The translations under genes were made by a program, and so were the position numbers. A model generated the notes under the pieces. It had not been told where the DNA came from. It ran no database searches and saw only the letters and a list, made by a program, of their open reading frames with translations. A DNA stretch of 64,000 nt from Bacillus shivajii (GTDB taxonomy: Bacteria; Bacillota; Bacilli; Bacillales; Salisediminibacteriaceae): contig NZ_CP084703.1 in assembly GCF_020519665.1 (NCBI RefSeq), positions 2,542,001-2,606,000 of the forward strand, in the 5' to 3' direction. This document shows, piece by piece, positions 38,919-48,347 of the stretch. Positions within the stretch are counted from its first letter, which is position 1; every line of letters starts with the position of its first letter.

Positions 38919-40289
38919 TTATAAAGACTCAAAAATAATTTCACTTTGATCTAAACGAAACTTTACATATTTATGGTTCGTAACGATACTTCGTCGGTAT
39001 TTTCCGAAATGTATGTTCGTATTTTGGTGTAAGTCTTTATGTATGAGCATTTCTGCACTCGTTTGTTGGCCAAACTCACCTTCTATATCAAATAGCTCAT
39101 CTTTAATCGATTCAATATTTTGCTGTGTATCTTTAAATGAATTTTGTATGCGTAATTTCATAATCCGATCTTGAGCAGTTAGACTGTTTTTCTTCTCTTT
39201 AAACAACAGTTTTTTATAAAGAATTCCGAGCTTTTGTAAATCAGACTCTAATGTTTCTAGCTGGTTTCGCAAGTCTTTATCTTTATTGATAATTCTTTCA
39301 CTAATGCCTAAATAAAAGGAGGTTGGTGTATGCATACTGTTACCTGCTTCATTTACTTCAATCCCTTTACCGGCTGATACTTCTCCACCAACAATATTTC
39401 CCCGTCCTTGTTTACAGTAAACATGTCCTTGGGCTTCAATATGACTATGTAAAATTGACTGTGTGACGTAGACATCTCTATCTACACGAATATTCCCTTG
39501 ATTAATAAAGGATGTTTTAAAATCTCCTTTTGCTTGAATAAGGCCTTTACCTTGAGCAACAACACCTTGATGAATAAAAATAGATCCTCCTGCCTCTAAA
39601 GTTACTCCTTCAACAGACCCATGAATACGGATGTCTCCTTGTGTTTTTATGTGAAAGCCTTCAGGTACATTCCCTCGTATATTCACATTACCGACAAAAT
39701 CAATATTACCGACTTTTAAGTCGAGGTCTCCGTTGACTTCATAAACAGGATAAACATTGACTACTTTACGGTCCACAGAAATTTGCCCGTCAACAGTAGC
39801 AAGTATTTTCGTGCCTTCTTTATTCACTCGAGTATTTTTACCAGCCCTTAACTTCATATCCCGTCCTGGCTTCGCTTTTAATTCTTTTCCGAAAATAGTA
39901 AAACCTGGTTCACCTTCGGTATGTTCAACTTTTTCCCCTACAACTGTTCCTTGCGTAACGGAGGGAATATTTAATACTTGCTTTAAGTCGACAGGCTCGT
40001 CCAAATTCACTTCTACATTATCCTCAGTCGGTATAATTGGCTTTAAATAAGAATCCGTTCCATCTATTGGTTCTTTACCTGTCGCAATTTCAATTGGAGG
40101 AGTAACTGAACCATTAATAACATCCTTTAGTATATTCTCATTAATACCATCATTAATTCCATGTTCTTTTATAAATTGTATGAGATGTTCTACATCAATT
40201 TCGTCTGATAGGTTTACTTTTTGTTTTAGTACTGCGATTAAATGATCATCACTAATTTCTATTTCATAAAAGTCATGTAAATCAACCAT
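38919..40289 (-). CDS. FapA/DUF342 flagellar assembly protein
   Basis: A 456-residue cytoplasmic protein. An N-terminal domain (about 1-90) precedes the DUF342 beta-helix region of stacked polar repeats (GNVNIRGNVPEGFHIKTQG, GDIRIHGSVEGVTLEAGG, VYCKQGRGNIVGGEVSAG). A C-terminal coiled coil follows (LRNQLETLESDLQKLGILYKKLL). FapA proteins were named for roles in flagellar placement in Vibrio; the Bacillus role is unclear. The second ATG is preferred (AAGGGA eight bases upstream). It lies between sigD and swrB, an insertion relative to B. subtilis. Confidence 0.82.
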   Translation of the reverse strand: MVDLHDFYEIEISDDHLIAVLKQKVNLSDEIDVEHLIQFIKEHGINDGINENILKDVINGSVTPPIEIATGKEPIDGTDSYLKPIIPTEDNVEVNLDEPVDLKQVLNIPSVTQGTVVGEKVEHTEGEPGFTIFGKELKAKPGRDMKLRAGKNTRVNKEGTKILATVDGQISVDRKVVNVYPVYEVNGDLDLKVGNIDFVGNVNIRGNVPEGFHIKTQGDIRIHGSVEGVTLEAGGSIFIHQGVVAQGKGLIQAKGDFKTSFINQGNIRVDRDVYVTQSILHSHIEAQGHVYCKQGRGNIVGGEVSAGKGIEVNEAGNSMHTPTSFYLGISERIINKDKDLRNQLETLESDLQKLGILYKKLLFKEKKNSLTAQDRIMKLRIQNSFKDTQQNIESIKDELFDIEGEFGQQTSAEMLIHKDLHQNTNIHFGKYRRSIVTNHKYVKFRLDQSEIIFESL

Positions 40290-40396
40290 TGTTATCATCC
40301 CTTAAGCAATGAACTGAATACCATTAACCTCTTCCATTTTTTTCGATATAATTATATTTGGGAGACCCTGCTTCTTCATTAGGAGAAAAGGTTCCT

Positions 40397-41170
40397 TCAT
40401 TTATTCTGTTGTTTTAAATATTGTTGTTGCAGTTTAAAAATTGTTTTCGAATGAATTTGAGAAATCCTAGACGTAGAAAGGTTTAACACTTCTCCAATTT
40501 CCGTTAATGACAATTCTTCAAAGTAAAATAAACTAATTACGAGTTGTTCTTTTTCGTTTAACTGTTTAATCACTTCTTCTAATTCTTCTATTTGAGCTTT
40601 TCGATCAAGATTTTGTTGAGGTGTTAACGTATTTTGATCTATGATCGTAGACGCATACGTATCTTCACGGTCATTATCAGGTGTTGTTTCATCAATTGAG
40701 AGCACATTTGCCAAGAAGCTTTCATTCATAATGTGAAGCACTTCCTCTTCACTCATCTCTGTATCTTCTGCTACTTCTACAGAAGTTGGCGTTCTCCCTA
40801 ACACCTGCTCTAATTTCTCAATTGATTGTTCAATTTTCTTTGATTTTTCCCTCATTGAACGAGGAAGTCTATCTTCCTGTCGTAAACCGTCAATAATTGC
40901 TCCACGAATACGAAAAGATGCATATGTGTCAAACTTTAAATCTCTTGATTGATCGAACTTTTGTAAAGCATCATACAACCCGAACATCGCATGGCTTCGT
41001 AAATCATCTAAATGAACATTTTTCGGAAGGTTGACCCCTATACGCTGGACATGATACTCAACCAATGGGGTGTAAGCCTCTACTAGCCCGTCACATGCAT
41101 CCATATCTCGCTTTGACGTCCAGCGATCCCAGTCTTCTTTTAATTGTTTCGTCACTTTGATCTGCGGCAT
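40397..41170 (-). CDS. sigD: RNA polymerase sigma factor SigD (FliA class)
   Basis: A 257-residue sigma-28 factor that transcribes late flagellar, motility and autolysin genes. Region 2 holds FDTYASFRIRGAIIDGLR; region 4.2 holds LTEIGEVLNLSTSRISQIHSK. AGGAGGG lies upstream of the ATG reading MPQIKV; six extra residues in the longer frame are unsupported. Its place near the end of the long fla/che operon is the same as in B. subtilis, where distance from the promoter affects SigD level. Confidence 0.95.
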   Translation of the reverse strand: MPQIKVTKQLKEDWDRWTSKRDMDACDGLVEAYTPLVEYHVQRIGVNLPKNVHLDDLRSHAMFGLYDALQKFDQSRDLKFDTYASFRIRGAIIDGLRQEDRLPRSMREKSKKIEQSIEKLEQVLGRTPTSVEVAEDTEMSEEEVLHIMNESFLANVLSIDETTPDNDREDTYASTIIDQNTLTPQQNLDRKAQIEELEEVIKQLNEKEQLVISLFYFEELSLTEIGEVLNLSTSRISQIHSKTIFKLQQQYLKQQNK

Positions 41171-41180
41171 CGAAACCCTC

Positions 41181-41522
41181 CTAATCATTCAATAGTTGTT
41201 TTACATAACCACTCGTTTTCTTTATGTCATCTTCATCTAAGCTTGAAGGTTGATCTTCATTTTCAGGGGGTGCTTCTTTAACATTTTCACGTTCTGTTTT
41301 CTTATTATTACTTTGATGGTCTGCTTTACTCGTTATTTGATTTGTAAGGACTTGATTCCAAGTCCAGCACATAAATATACCGAATATCCCACCGATAAAA
41401 AGTGCGATAACACTTCGGTAAACAGTTGTCATTAAAGTATTTACGAATGCAGAAGTTAGAAATACAATGACAAAGCTAAAAAGAGCAAATTGTAAGAACC
41501 ACTTAACTTTCCCATGAATCAT
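41181..41522 (-). CDS. Unnamed two-helix membrane protein between cheD and sigD
   Basis: A 113-residue protein with two N-terminal membrane helices (WFLQFALFSFVIVFLTSAFV; SVIALFIGGIFGIFMCWTW). A charged, probably cytoplasmic tail ends DDIKKTSGYVKQLLND. Its ATG overlaps the cheD stop by one base, and sigD begins 10 bases after its stop, so it is clearly part of the operon. I recognise no family. In B. subtilis sigD directly follows cheD, so this gene is extra. Confidence 0.72.
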   Translation of the reverse strand: MIHGKVKWFLQFALFSFVIVFLTSAFVNTLMTTVYRSVIALFIGGIFGIFMCWTWNQVLTNQITSKADHQSNNKKTERENVKEAPPENEDQPSSLDEDDIKKTSGYVKQLLND

Positions 41523-42025
41523 TAAATTTCTAAGACCCCTTTATTTACTGTTTTTATTTGAAGCATGCAGGTGCTAGGATCAAACTCTATCGTCCTCCCG
41601 CTACTTCCTCCAACATCTTCACTAATGATTGGAATGTTGTTCTGTCCTAAAACCGCCTTTACCGCCTCTACATTTCTTGGTCCAACTCTCATTACTTCAT
41701 TTTGTGTAGAAAACTTAAACATTTGAGCTCCACCTGCAATCTTCGACTTAAGACGATAAGAGGAAGCTCCTTCATTTACTAACCACTTAATAGCATCTTC
41801 AATGGCAGTGTCGGCATACTTTGCTCGATTGATCGTCCCGGATTTTGCTAGTGATGAATCAGGAAGCATGATATGTGCCATTGAGCACATCTTAACGAAT
41901 TCATCATAAATAATTATTCCTACACATGAACCTAATCCTGATGTACGAATCGTATGCGGCGGGGATGTCAAATTTATATCTGCCATCCCGACCTTTACTA
42001 CATTATTTACTGTTGCGTTGTTCAT
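41522..42025 (-). CDS. cheD: Chemoreceptor glutamine deamidase CheD
   Basis: A 167-residue enzyme that deamidates receptor glutamines and is regulated by binding CheC. The catalytic cysteine is in RTSGLGSCVGIIIYD and the histidine in CSMAHIMLPDS. It overlaps cheC by 23 bases; GGAG lies nine bases before the ATG. The adjacent cheC and cheD encode proteins that form a complex in B. subtilis. Confidence 0.94.
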   Translation of the reverse strand: MNNATVNNVVKVGMADINLTSPPHTIRTSGLGSCVGIIIYDEFVKMCSMAHIMLPDSSLAKSGTINRAKYADTAIEDAIKWLVNEGASSYRLKSKIAGGAQMFKFSTQNEVMRVGPRNVEAVKAVLGQNNIPIISEDVGGSSGRTIEFDPSTCMLQIKTVNKGVLEI

Positions 42026-42659
42026 CTACGTGTACTCCTAAAGATTCAAATATTTTTTCAAAGGACTCCGGGTCCGGCAGTAAAAAGAAATGCCCCGTTG
42101 TATTCGTGAAATTTCTTTCATCTTTTTCTTCAATTTCTGTATTAATAACAATTGCATAATCACCTGTTTTTGATATTTCAATCAAACCATGACTAAGAAT
42201 CGCTATACTCATATCTATTGCGATATCCGGTGGTGTTGGCTGCATGTTCAAAGATGTAAAGTCGGCCAGTGCTGATAAATATGCGCCTGCAAGAATATTA
42301 CCTACTTCATTTAATGCTGACAATCCCATTTCTGGAAAGGGCGGGGACGCCAAGTCGATCGATTTGTCAGAAGTTAGTTGTTGAACTAAAGTTGTTGCTT
42401 CAGTTACAGGTAGCATAAAAAACATATTACCTGGTGCATCACCTTCTACCCTAAGGAATATTCCTGCCACAACTGAATCCTCTCCACCGAGGGTCTCACT
42501 GATTTCCTGAAATGAAACAACATTGACTGAAGGGACTTGCATATCGATATGTTTATTTAATAGGTTGGAAAGAGCCGTTGCAGCATGTCCCGCTCCGATA
42601 TTACCTACTTCTTTTAAAATATCTAAATGATAGTCTTTAATGTTGTCCATATAACTCAT
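42003..42659 (-). CDS. cheC: CheY-P phosphatase CheC
   Basis: A 218-residue phosphatase that lowers CheY-P and binds CheD. Two copies of the E-x3-N active helix are visible: ILKEVGNIGAGHAATALSNL and LSALNEVGNILAGAYLSAL. It overlaps the cheW stop by one base and cheD by 23 bases, so the three genes are coupled. Confidence 0.94.
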   Translation of the reverse strand: MSYMDNIKDYHLDILKEVGNIGAGHAATALSNLLNKHIDMQVPSVNVVSFQEISETLGGEDSVVAGIFLRVEGDAPGNMFFMLPVTEATTLVQQLTSDKSIDLASPPFPEMGLSALNEVGNILAGAYLSALADFTSLNMQPTPPDIAIDMSIAILSHGLIEISKTGDYAIVINTEIEEKDERNFTNTTGHFFLLPDPESFEKIFESLGVHVDEQRNSK

Positions 42660-43120
42660 TAACTATGTTCCTCAATTTCGTTAAGTTCTTTCTTTTCGTC
42701 GTGACTTAAAACTTTATCTAAATTCAATAATATTAAGAGTCGCTTCTCAAGCTTCGCAACACCACTGATATAGTCTGCTTCAATCCCACCTACTACTTCA
42801 GGAGGAGGCTCAATCGTATCTTTTTGAATATCAATGACGTCATTTGCCGCATCGACAACTAAGCCTACTTCCATTTCACCTAACGATATAATAATAATTC
42901 TTGTCGCATTCGTATCTTCAACATCTTCAATACCAAAGCGTGTTCTTAAATCGATAATGGGTGTTACGACACCTCTTAAATTAATAACACCTTTTACAAA
43001 TTTTGGGGCATGTGGAACGCGTGTTATTTGCTGTACTCGTTCAATTGATTTAACTTGATCTACTTCAACACCATACTCTTCGTCTTTTAATTGAAAAACA
43101 ATTACTTTCAAATCTGACAT
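42659..43120 (-). CDS. cheW: Chemotaxis coupling protein CheW
   Basis: A 153-residue adaptor linking receptors to CheA. The SH3-like fold is seen in KVIVFQLKDEEYGVEVDQV, the receptor/CheA loop in VKGVINLRGVVTPIIDLR and LVVDAANDVIDI. AGGAGG precedes the ATG. Confidence 0.95.
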   Translation of the reverse strand: MSDLKVIVFQLKDEEYGVEVDQVKSIERVQQITRVPHAPKFVKGVINLRGVVTPIIDLRTRFGIEDVEDTNATRIIIISLGEMEVGLVVDAANDVIDIQKDTIEPPPEVVGGIEADYISGVAKLEKRLLILLNLDKVLSHDEKKELNEIEEHS

Positions 43121-43156
43121 TTATCCAAACCTCCTCTTTAATCAAGAAAACTCTTA

Positions 43157-45196
43157 TTAGGACTTAATTAATGCATTACAATCAACAATTAGAGCAACTT
43201 GTCCATTACCTAAAATTGTAGCGCCTGAGATCGCAAACACGTTCGTTAAATAGTTACCTAGTGATTTTAAAACAACTTCTTGCTGACCAATAAAGGAATC
43301 GACAACAAGTGCAGCCATTTTATCTGCTTTTTTTACGACTACAATCGAATGGAGCCCGTCTTGCTTTTGTGACTTCGGAACTTCAAAGAAATCTGATAGG
43401 TGAATGATCGGAACGATATTACCTCTGAAATCAATAACTTTTTGATTGTGTGCTGATAGTATTTCCTCATCTTTGATAATTGCTGTTTCTATAATTGAGG
43501 ATAATGGAATCGCATAAATCTCTTCTTCAACCTCAGTTAGCATCACAGATATAATTGATAATGTTAGAGGTAATTGAATTGTAAATTCTGTTCCATGACC
43601 AGGTTGTGAATCGACTGAAACACTTCCGCCTAATGATTCAATCTTATTCTTTACGACATCTAGTCCTACACCTCGACCAGAAATATCAGAAATTTCATCT
43701 GCAGTACTTAAGCCGCTCGAGAAAAGGAGTTCGTAGACTTGCTTATCCGTTAGTGAAGCTGCACTTTCTTTTGTTACAACTCCACGGTCTATCGCTTTAT
43801 TTAACACTTTCTCCCCGTTAATCCCTGCGCCATCATCAGAAACTTCAATGAACACATGGTTACCGCTGTGATAAGCTTTTAATGTGATTTTTCCTTGGGT
43901 CGGTTTCCCATTTCTCTTTCTTTTATCAGGATCTTCAACACCATGGTCAATCGAATTCCTTAATAAGTGGACGAGTGGGTCACCAATTTCATCAATGACG
44001 GTTCTATCTAATTCCGTCTCAGCACCGATAACTTCTAAATGAACATCTTTGTTTAAATCTTTTGATAATGCGCGAACCATCCTTGGAAAGCGGTTAAATA
44101 CTTGTTCAACTGGGACCATACGCATGTTTAAGATAATGTTTTGTAAATCTCCAGAAATTCTGGACATATGTTCGACAGTTTCTGTTAGTTCATTATTGTT
44201 TACGTCTTTAGAGATCTGCTCTAACCTTCCTCGATCAATAACAAGTTCTTCAAATAAATTCATTAACGTATCAAGGCGATCAATATTAACACGGATTGTT
44301 TTATTTCCAGAAGACGTATTTGTTACTTTCTCGCGTTCCTGTGGAGACACTTCTTGTTTAGAACCTTCTCCTTTTTCAGACAGTTCATGCTCTTTTTCAT
44401 CTTCCTTATGATCATTCTTACTATCTTTCGCACCAAGTGCATTTGGGTCAACTTCATTTACAATGACTTTATCAACCTCTGAAACCTTCATAACGCGTGA
44501 TTCAATATCATCAGCGCTTTCTTTAGTTATGATCGTGACGTAAAATGTTGTATCAAATTTCTCTTCTTCTAGCTCTTCAACCGATGGTGTACATTTAATC
44601 ACTTCACCAATTTGTTCTAGTACTTCAAATACCATAAATACACGTGCTGCCTTTAAGATACAATCATCTCTTAAACTAATCGACAAGTTATATGATAAGA
44701 AACCTTGCTCTTTAGATTGAGATAAAACAGTTAATTCAAAATCATCGAATTGAGGATCTACTCCTGAAGTAGCTTCTATATTTGGAGAAGCTGTTGCTGC
44801 TACTTCTTGAACGGCTTCACCTTTTTCAATTCGTTCTAACTTTTCAACCACTGCAGTGACATCTTTTTTACCTTCGCCACCACTTGAAATATCTTCAATC
44901 ATTTCTTCTAAATAATCGACAGATTCAAATACAACATCCATAATTTCACTCGTCGTATGAATCATGCCATTTCGAATACCATCTAAAACATTTTCCATTT
45001 GATGAGTTAAACTCGCTAAATCTTCAAATTCCATTGTTGCTGCCATGCCTTTTAATGTATGTGCAGACCGAAAAATTTCATTGACAATCTCTGTATTACT
45101 TGGATTTTGTTCCAAGTTCATCAAGTTGTCGTTGATTGCTTGTAAATGATCATTACTTTCATCAATAAACATATCTAAATACTGGTTTCTTTCCAT
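43157..45196 (-). CDS. cheA: Chemotaxis histidine kinase CheA
   Basis: A 679-residue kinase that phosphorylates CheY and CheB. P1 carries the phosphorylated His46 in FRSAHTLKGMAATME. The P2 CheY/CheB-binding domain is at about 150-250, followed by an acidic linker. P3 dimerisation holds RVNIDRLDTLMNLFEEL; P4 has N box HLLRNSIDHGVEDP, G1 DDGAGI and G2 GRGVGLDVVK; P5 is CheW-like. GGGGAGG precedes the ATG. Confidence 0.97.
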   Translation of the reverse strand: MERNQYLDMFIDESNDHLQAINDNLMNLEQNPSNTEIVNEIFRSAHTLKGMAATMEFEDLASLTHQMENVLDGIRNGMIHTTSEIMDVVFESVDYLEEMIEDISSGGEGKKDVTAVVEKLERIEKGEAVQEVAATASPNIEATSGVDPQFDDFELTVLSQSKEQGFLSYNLSISLRDDCILKAARVFMVFEVLEQIGEVIKCTPSVEELEEEKFDTTFYVTIITKESADDIESRVMKVSEVDKVIVNEVDPNALGAKDSKNDHKEDEKEHELSEKGEGSKQEVSPQEREKVTNTSSGNKTIRVNIDRLDTLMNLFEELVIDRGRLEQISKDVNNNELTETVEHMSRISGDLQNIILNMRMVPVEQVFNRFPRMVRALSKDLNKDVHLEVIGAETELDRTVIDEIGDPLVHLLRNSIDHGVEDPDKRKRNGKPTQGKITLKAYHSGNHVFIEVSDDGAGINGEKVLNKAIDRGVVTKESAASLTDKQVYELLFSSGLSTADEISDISGRGVGLDVVKNKIESLGGSVSVDSQPGHGTEFTIQLPLTLSIISVMLTEVEEEIYAIPLSSIIETAIIKDEEILSAHNQKVIDFRGNIVPIIHLSDFFEVPKSQKQDGLHSIVVVKKADKMAALVVDSFIGQQEVVLKSLGNYLTNVFAISGATILGNGQVALIVDCNALIKS

Positions 45197-45213
45197 TAGA
45201 TTACCTCCCCTAG

Positions 45214-46269
45214 TTATACGATATCAATGATAGCTGGTGCGATATCTTCTACATTTAATACAAAATCTACTTTATTCGTTTGAATAGCTGACTTTGGCAT
45301 TCCATAAACAATGGATGTTTGTTCTGATTCTGCGATTGCTACGGTTTCATTATTATTTTTCAATTGTAACAGGCCATTGGTACCATCTGATCCCATGCCA
45401 GTTAAAATAACAGCTATTACTTTCATTTTATAATCACTAATCGATTCAAACATTTTATCTACAGATGGGCGGTGACCATTTACTTGATCTGAATCATCTA
45501 GCTTGATAACGAAGGATGTTCCCATTCTTTTAATAGTCAAATGCTTTCCTCCAGGTGCAATGTATGCCGTACCCTTTTGAAGAAAGTCTCCATCTTCAGC
45601 TTCTTTAACAGCAATGTTCGATAAAGTATTAAGTCTTTGACTTAAAGACTTTGTAAAACCTCTGGGCATATGTTGAACAACAAGTATCGGTAGTGGGAAG
45701 TTTTCTGGAAGTACAGTTAAAACTTCTTGTAATGCTTTAGGGCCACCTGTTGACGTTCCAATTGCTACGAGAGACTTTTTCGCCCCATTCTCACTACTTG
45801 AGGATGACAATTCACCCATTTGCACGGTTCGTTCTCTTTTTCTTACCGTTGGTAAACTTGAAAGCTTTGAAACTTTCATTTTTGCCGCTAGTTTTACTTT
45901 TGTAATTAAATCTTCAGTCACTTTATGTATATCTAATGAAATCGAACCAGAAGGTTTAGCAATGAAATCGAACGCTCCTAATTCCATTGCTTCAATGGTT
46001 GTCTCAGCTCCTTCTTTCGTCGTGCTTGATAGCATGATTGTTGGGGTTGGAGCATTCGACATAATTGATTTTAAAGCATCAATTCCATTAATAACTGGCA
46101 TTTCGACATCTAACGTAATGACATCAGGCTTTAATTCTTCATTTTTCTCAATAGCCTCTTTTCCATTGCGAGCTTTGCCTATAACCTGGATAGAAGGGTC
46201 ACTATTTAAAAAGTCACTAATCATTTTCCTCATAAAAGCTGAGTCATCTACGACGAGAACATTGATCAT
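45214..46269 (-). CDS. cheB: Chemotaxis methylesterase CheB
   Basis: A 351-residue protein-glutamate methylesterase that resets chemoreceptors. The receiver domain has the phospho-site Asp54 in DVITLDVEMP. The C-terminal esterase has Ser in IGTSTGGPKAL, His in LVVQHMPRGFT and Asp in TGMGSDG. The order flhG-cheB-cheA-cheW-cheC-cheD is the standard Bacillus one. Confidence 0.96.
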   Translation of the reverse strand: MINVLVVDDSAFMRKMISDFLNSDPSIQVIGKARNGKEAIEKNEELKPDVITLDVEMPVINGIDALKSIMSNAPTPTIMLSSTTKEGAETTIEAMELGAFDFIAKPSGSISLDIHKVTEDLITKVKLAAKMKVSKLSSLPTVRKRERTVQMGELSSSSSENGAKKSLVAIGTSTGGPKALQEVLTVLPENFPLPILVVQHMPRGFTKSLSQRLNTLSNIAVKEAEDGDFLQKGTAYIAPGGKHLTIKRMGTSFVIKLDDSDQVNGHRPSVDKMFESISDYKMKVIAVILTGMGSDGTNGLLQLKNNNETVAIAESEQTSIVYGMPKSAIQTNKVDFVLNVEDIAPAIIDIV

Positions 46270-46341
46270 TATGATTCTTTCCCCCTTCTGAAGTAAGCAA
46301 TTGTGATGATGAATATGTGATTTTTTTGTAACTTCACTACG

Positions 46342-47214
46342 TTATTTAAAGAGACCCTTTAGTTTAGTCAGAAAATGATGATGACGTTGCTTATCTTCGA
46401 ATTGATCATCAATATACTCCGTAACGACCTTTTTCATTGCCTGTGAGGCTTTGGCATTTGGCGATTCATAAATGTACGGTATTTGACTACGTACAGCTTT
46501 TAGAACAGCCTGGTCATCTGGAATGGCTCCGATATATTTAACCTCTTTACTTAAAAATTGCTTACATACATGGATAATATTATTCGCCGTAACTTTACCT
46601 TCTTTACCATTTATTACTCTATTAACGACAATAGAAATCGGCAAATTTGAGTCTTCTAAATAAATATGTTTAATCATTGCATAGCCATCTGTAATAGATG
46701 TAGGTTCTGGCGTTGTTAAAAGAATGATGTCATGTGCTGCTAGTAAAAACTGAAATGAACTTTTACTAGCCCCTGCTCCCATATCAAATATAATGTAATC
46801 AAAATGGTCCTCGATTGATTGTAACTCATCCATAAAGTGGTTTTTGTAGGATTGGTTCATCTCAAATACGTTTGTCAATCCAGAGCCACCAGCAATATAA
46901 GAAACATGGTGTGGCGTCTTTTCGATGATCTCCCAAATTGACATTTCTTCTTCTAATAAATCGACAATCGAAAACTTGGACGTTTGACCTAGTAAGATAT
47001 CAATATTTGCCATACCTATATCTAAATCAAATATTAACACTTTTTTCCCTCTGTTTTGAAGCTCTAATGCAAAATTCACGACAAAATTTGACTTTCCTAC
47101 GCCACCTTTTCCACTGACAACACCTAGAACTTTAGTCTCAGGTTGTCCCTTCCTTTCGTGAATATTTTCTCCTAAGGACAATTTACTCCTTAATGCTTCC
47201 GCTTGGTCTTTCAT
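46342..47214 (-). CDS. flhG: Flagellar number regulator FlhG (YlxH)
   Basis: A 290-residue MinD/ParA-type ATPase that with FlhF sets flagellar number and placement. The deviant Walker A is VVSGKGGVGKSNF; LIFDLDIGMANIDI is the switch region. The N-terminus (QAEALRSKLSLGE) is the segment that stimulates the FlhF GTPase in relatives. The C-terminus may be a membrane-binding helix (FLTKLKGLF). It overlaps flhF by four bases. Confidence 0.94.
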   Translation of the reverse strand: MKDQAEALRSKLSLGENIHERKGQPETKVLGVVSGKGGVGKSNFVVNFALELQNRGKKVLIFDLDIGMANIDILLGQTSKFSIVDLLEEEMSIWEIIEKTPHHVSYIAGGSGLTNVFEMNQSYKNHFMDELQSIEDHFDYIIFDMGAGASKSSFQFLLAAHDIILLTTPEPTSITDGYAMIKHIYLEDSNLPISIVVNRVINGKEGKVTANNIIHVCKQFLSKEVKYIGAIPDDQAVLKAVRSQIPYIYESPNAKASQAMKKVVTEYIDDQFEDKQRHHHFLTKLKGLFK

Positions 47215-48347
47215 ACTTTCTTTCTCCTTAAGACTTCGTTAAGCACCATTTCTTTCGTTGATTCCGAAATATCATCAGGAACGTTTTGTCCAGTGGTGAT
47301 ATAAGAAGAACCGATGCCACTTGCCAAATGTACATTCACCATTGCGCCTACTGAATCTGTTTCATCAGCTTTTGTAAAAATAACTTTATCAATTTTAATA
47401 AGGTTAAATTGCTCAATGATTTTTTCCATATCGCGATATTTTGATGCTAAAGAAAGAACTAGATGCGTTTCCATTTCATCATTAAAATCTATCACTTCAT
47501 TTAATTGCTTTACGTATAAAGAATTTCTAAAGTTACGTCCCGCTGAATCAACTAAAATAAAGTCATAGTCTTTTAGACGTTCTTTCGCTTTTTGAAAATC
47601 ATCAATCGAGTAAGCGACTTCTACTGGAGCATTTAAAATTTTTGCATATGTTTTCAACTGCTCAATTGCTGCGATCCGATACGTATCTGTCGTAATAAAT
47701 GCAATTTTTTTCCCATCTTTAATCGCTGCCTTTGCTGCAATTTTTGCAACAGTAGTCGTTTTTCCAACACCCGTTGGACCAACTAAATTTAAAAACTTCT
47801 TATTATAAGAAACACCACCAAAGGAGATGCCATTTAATAGAGAATCTAATTCCTCGTAAGTCCAAGATAATAATTCTTTCTCTTCTTTTGTTTCGCCTTC
47901 TTCTTTGTACCATCGCTTTAATAAATTTTTCATTATTTGCAGGCGAATGTCTTCTTTCATTTCTTGATCTATCAAAAAGTCATTAATACTACTTAGTCCT
48001 TCAGGGTATTCTTCACTCGGACTTGATTGGGTACGATTCATGTTCGCAATCATCTTTTTAATCTCGTCAATTTCGGTCTTTAAGTTCTCTTTATTATCGA
48101 CTGGATTTTCCCGCCTTGGAGTATTTTGTTTCTTTACCTCCTGCCCTTGACGAACAATTTTCTTTTTAGGTTGTGTGTCAGGGTCAATTGCAGCGATTAC
48201 TTCAATATTTTTTTTCGTGAAAAAACCTAAAAATCCACCTGTTTCTATGCGTTTCGAATTTAATATGACAGCATCGTTGCCTAATTCTTGACGAATTTTT
48301 TCCATTGCTTCTGGCATATCTTTTGCAACATATTTTTTTACTTTCAT
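47211..48347 (-). CDS. flhF: SRP-type GTPase FlhF
   Basis: A 378-residue GTPase of the SRP54/FtsY class that places the flagellar basal body. The N-terminal B domain (MKVKKYVAKDMPEAMEKIRQ) is followed by a basic linker and the NG domain: G1 GPTGVGKTTTVAKI, G2 TTDTYRIAAIEQLKTYA, G3 DSAGR, G4 TKAD. It overlaps both flhA and flhG by four bases. Confidence 0.95.
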   Translation of the reverse strand: MKVKKYVAKDMPEAMEKIRQELGNDAVILNSKRIETGGFLGFFTKKNIEVIAAIDPDTQPKKKIVRQGQEVKKQNTPRRENPVDNKENLKTEIDEIKKMIANMNRTQSSPSEEYPEGLSSINDFLIDQEMKEDIRLQIMKNLLKRWYKEEGETKEEKELLSWTYEELDSLLNGISFGGVSYNKKFLNLVGPTGVGKTTTVAKIAAKAAIKDGKKIAFITTDTYRIAAIEQLKTYAKILNAPVEVAYSIDDFQKAKERLKDYDFILVDSAGRNFRNSLYVKQLNEVIDFNDEMETHLVLSLASKYRDMEKIIEQFNLIKIDKVIFTKADETDSVGAMVNVHLASGIGSSYITTGQNVPDDISESTKEMVLNEVLRRKKV

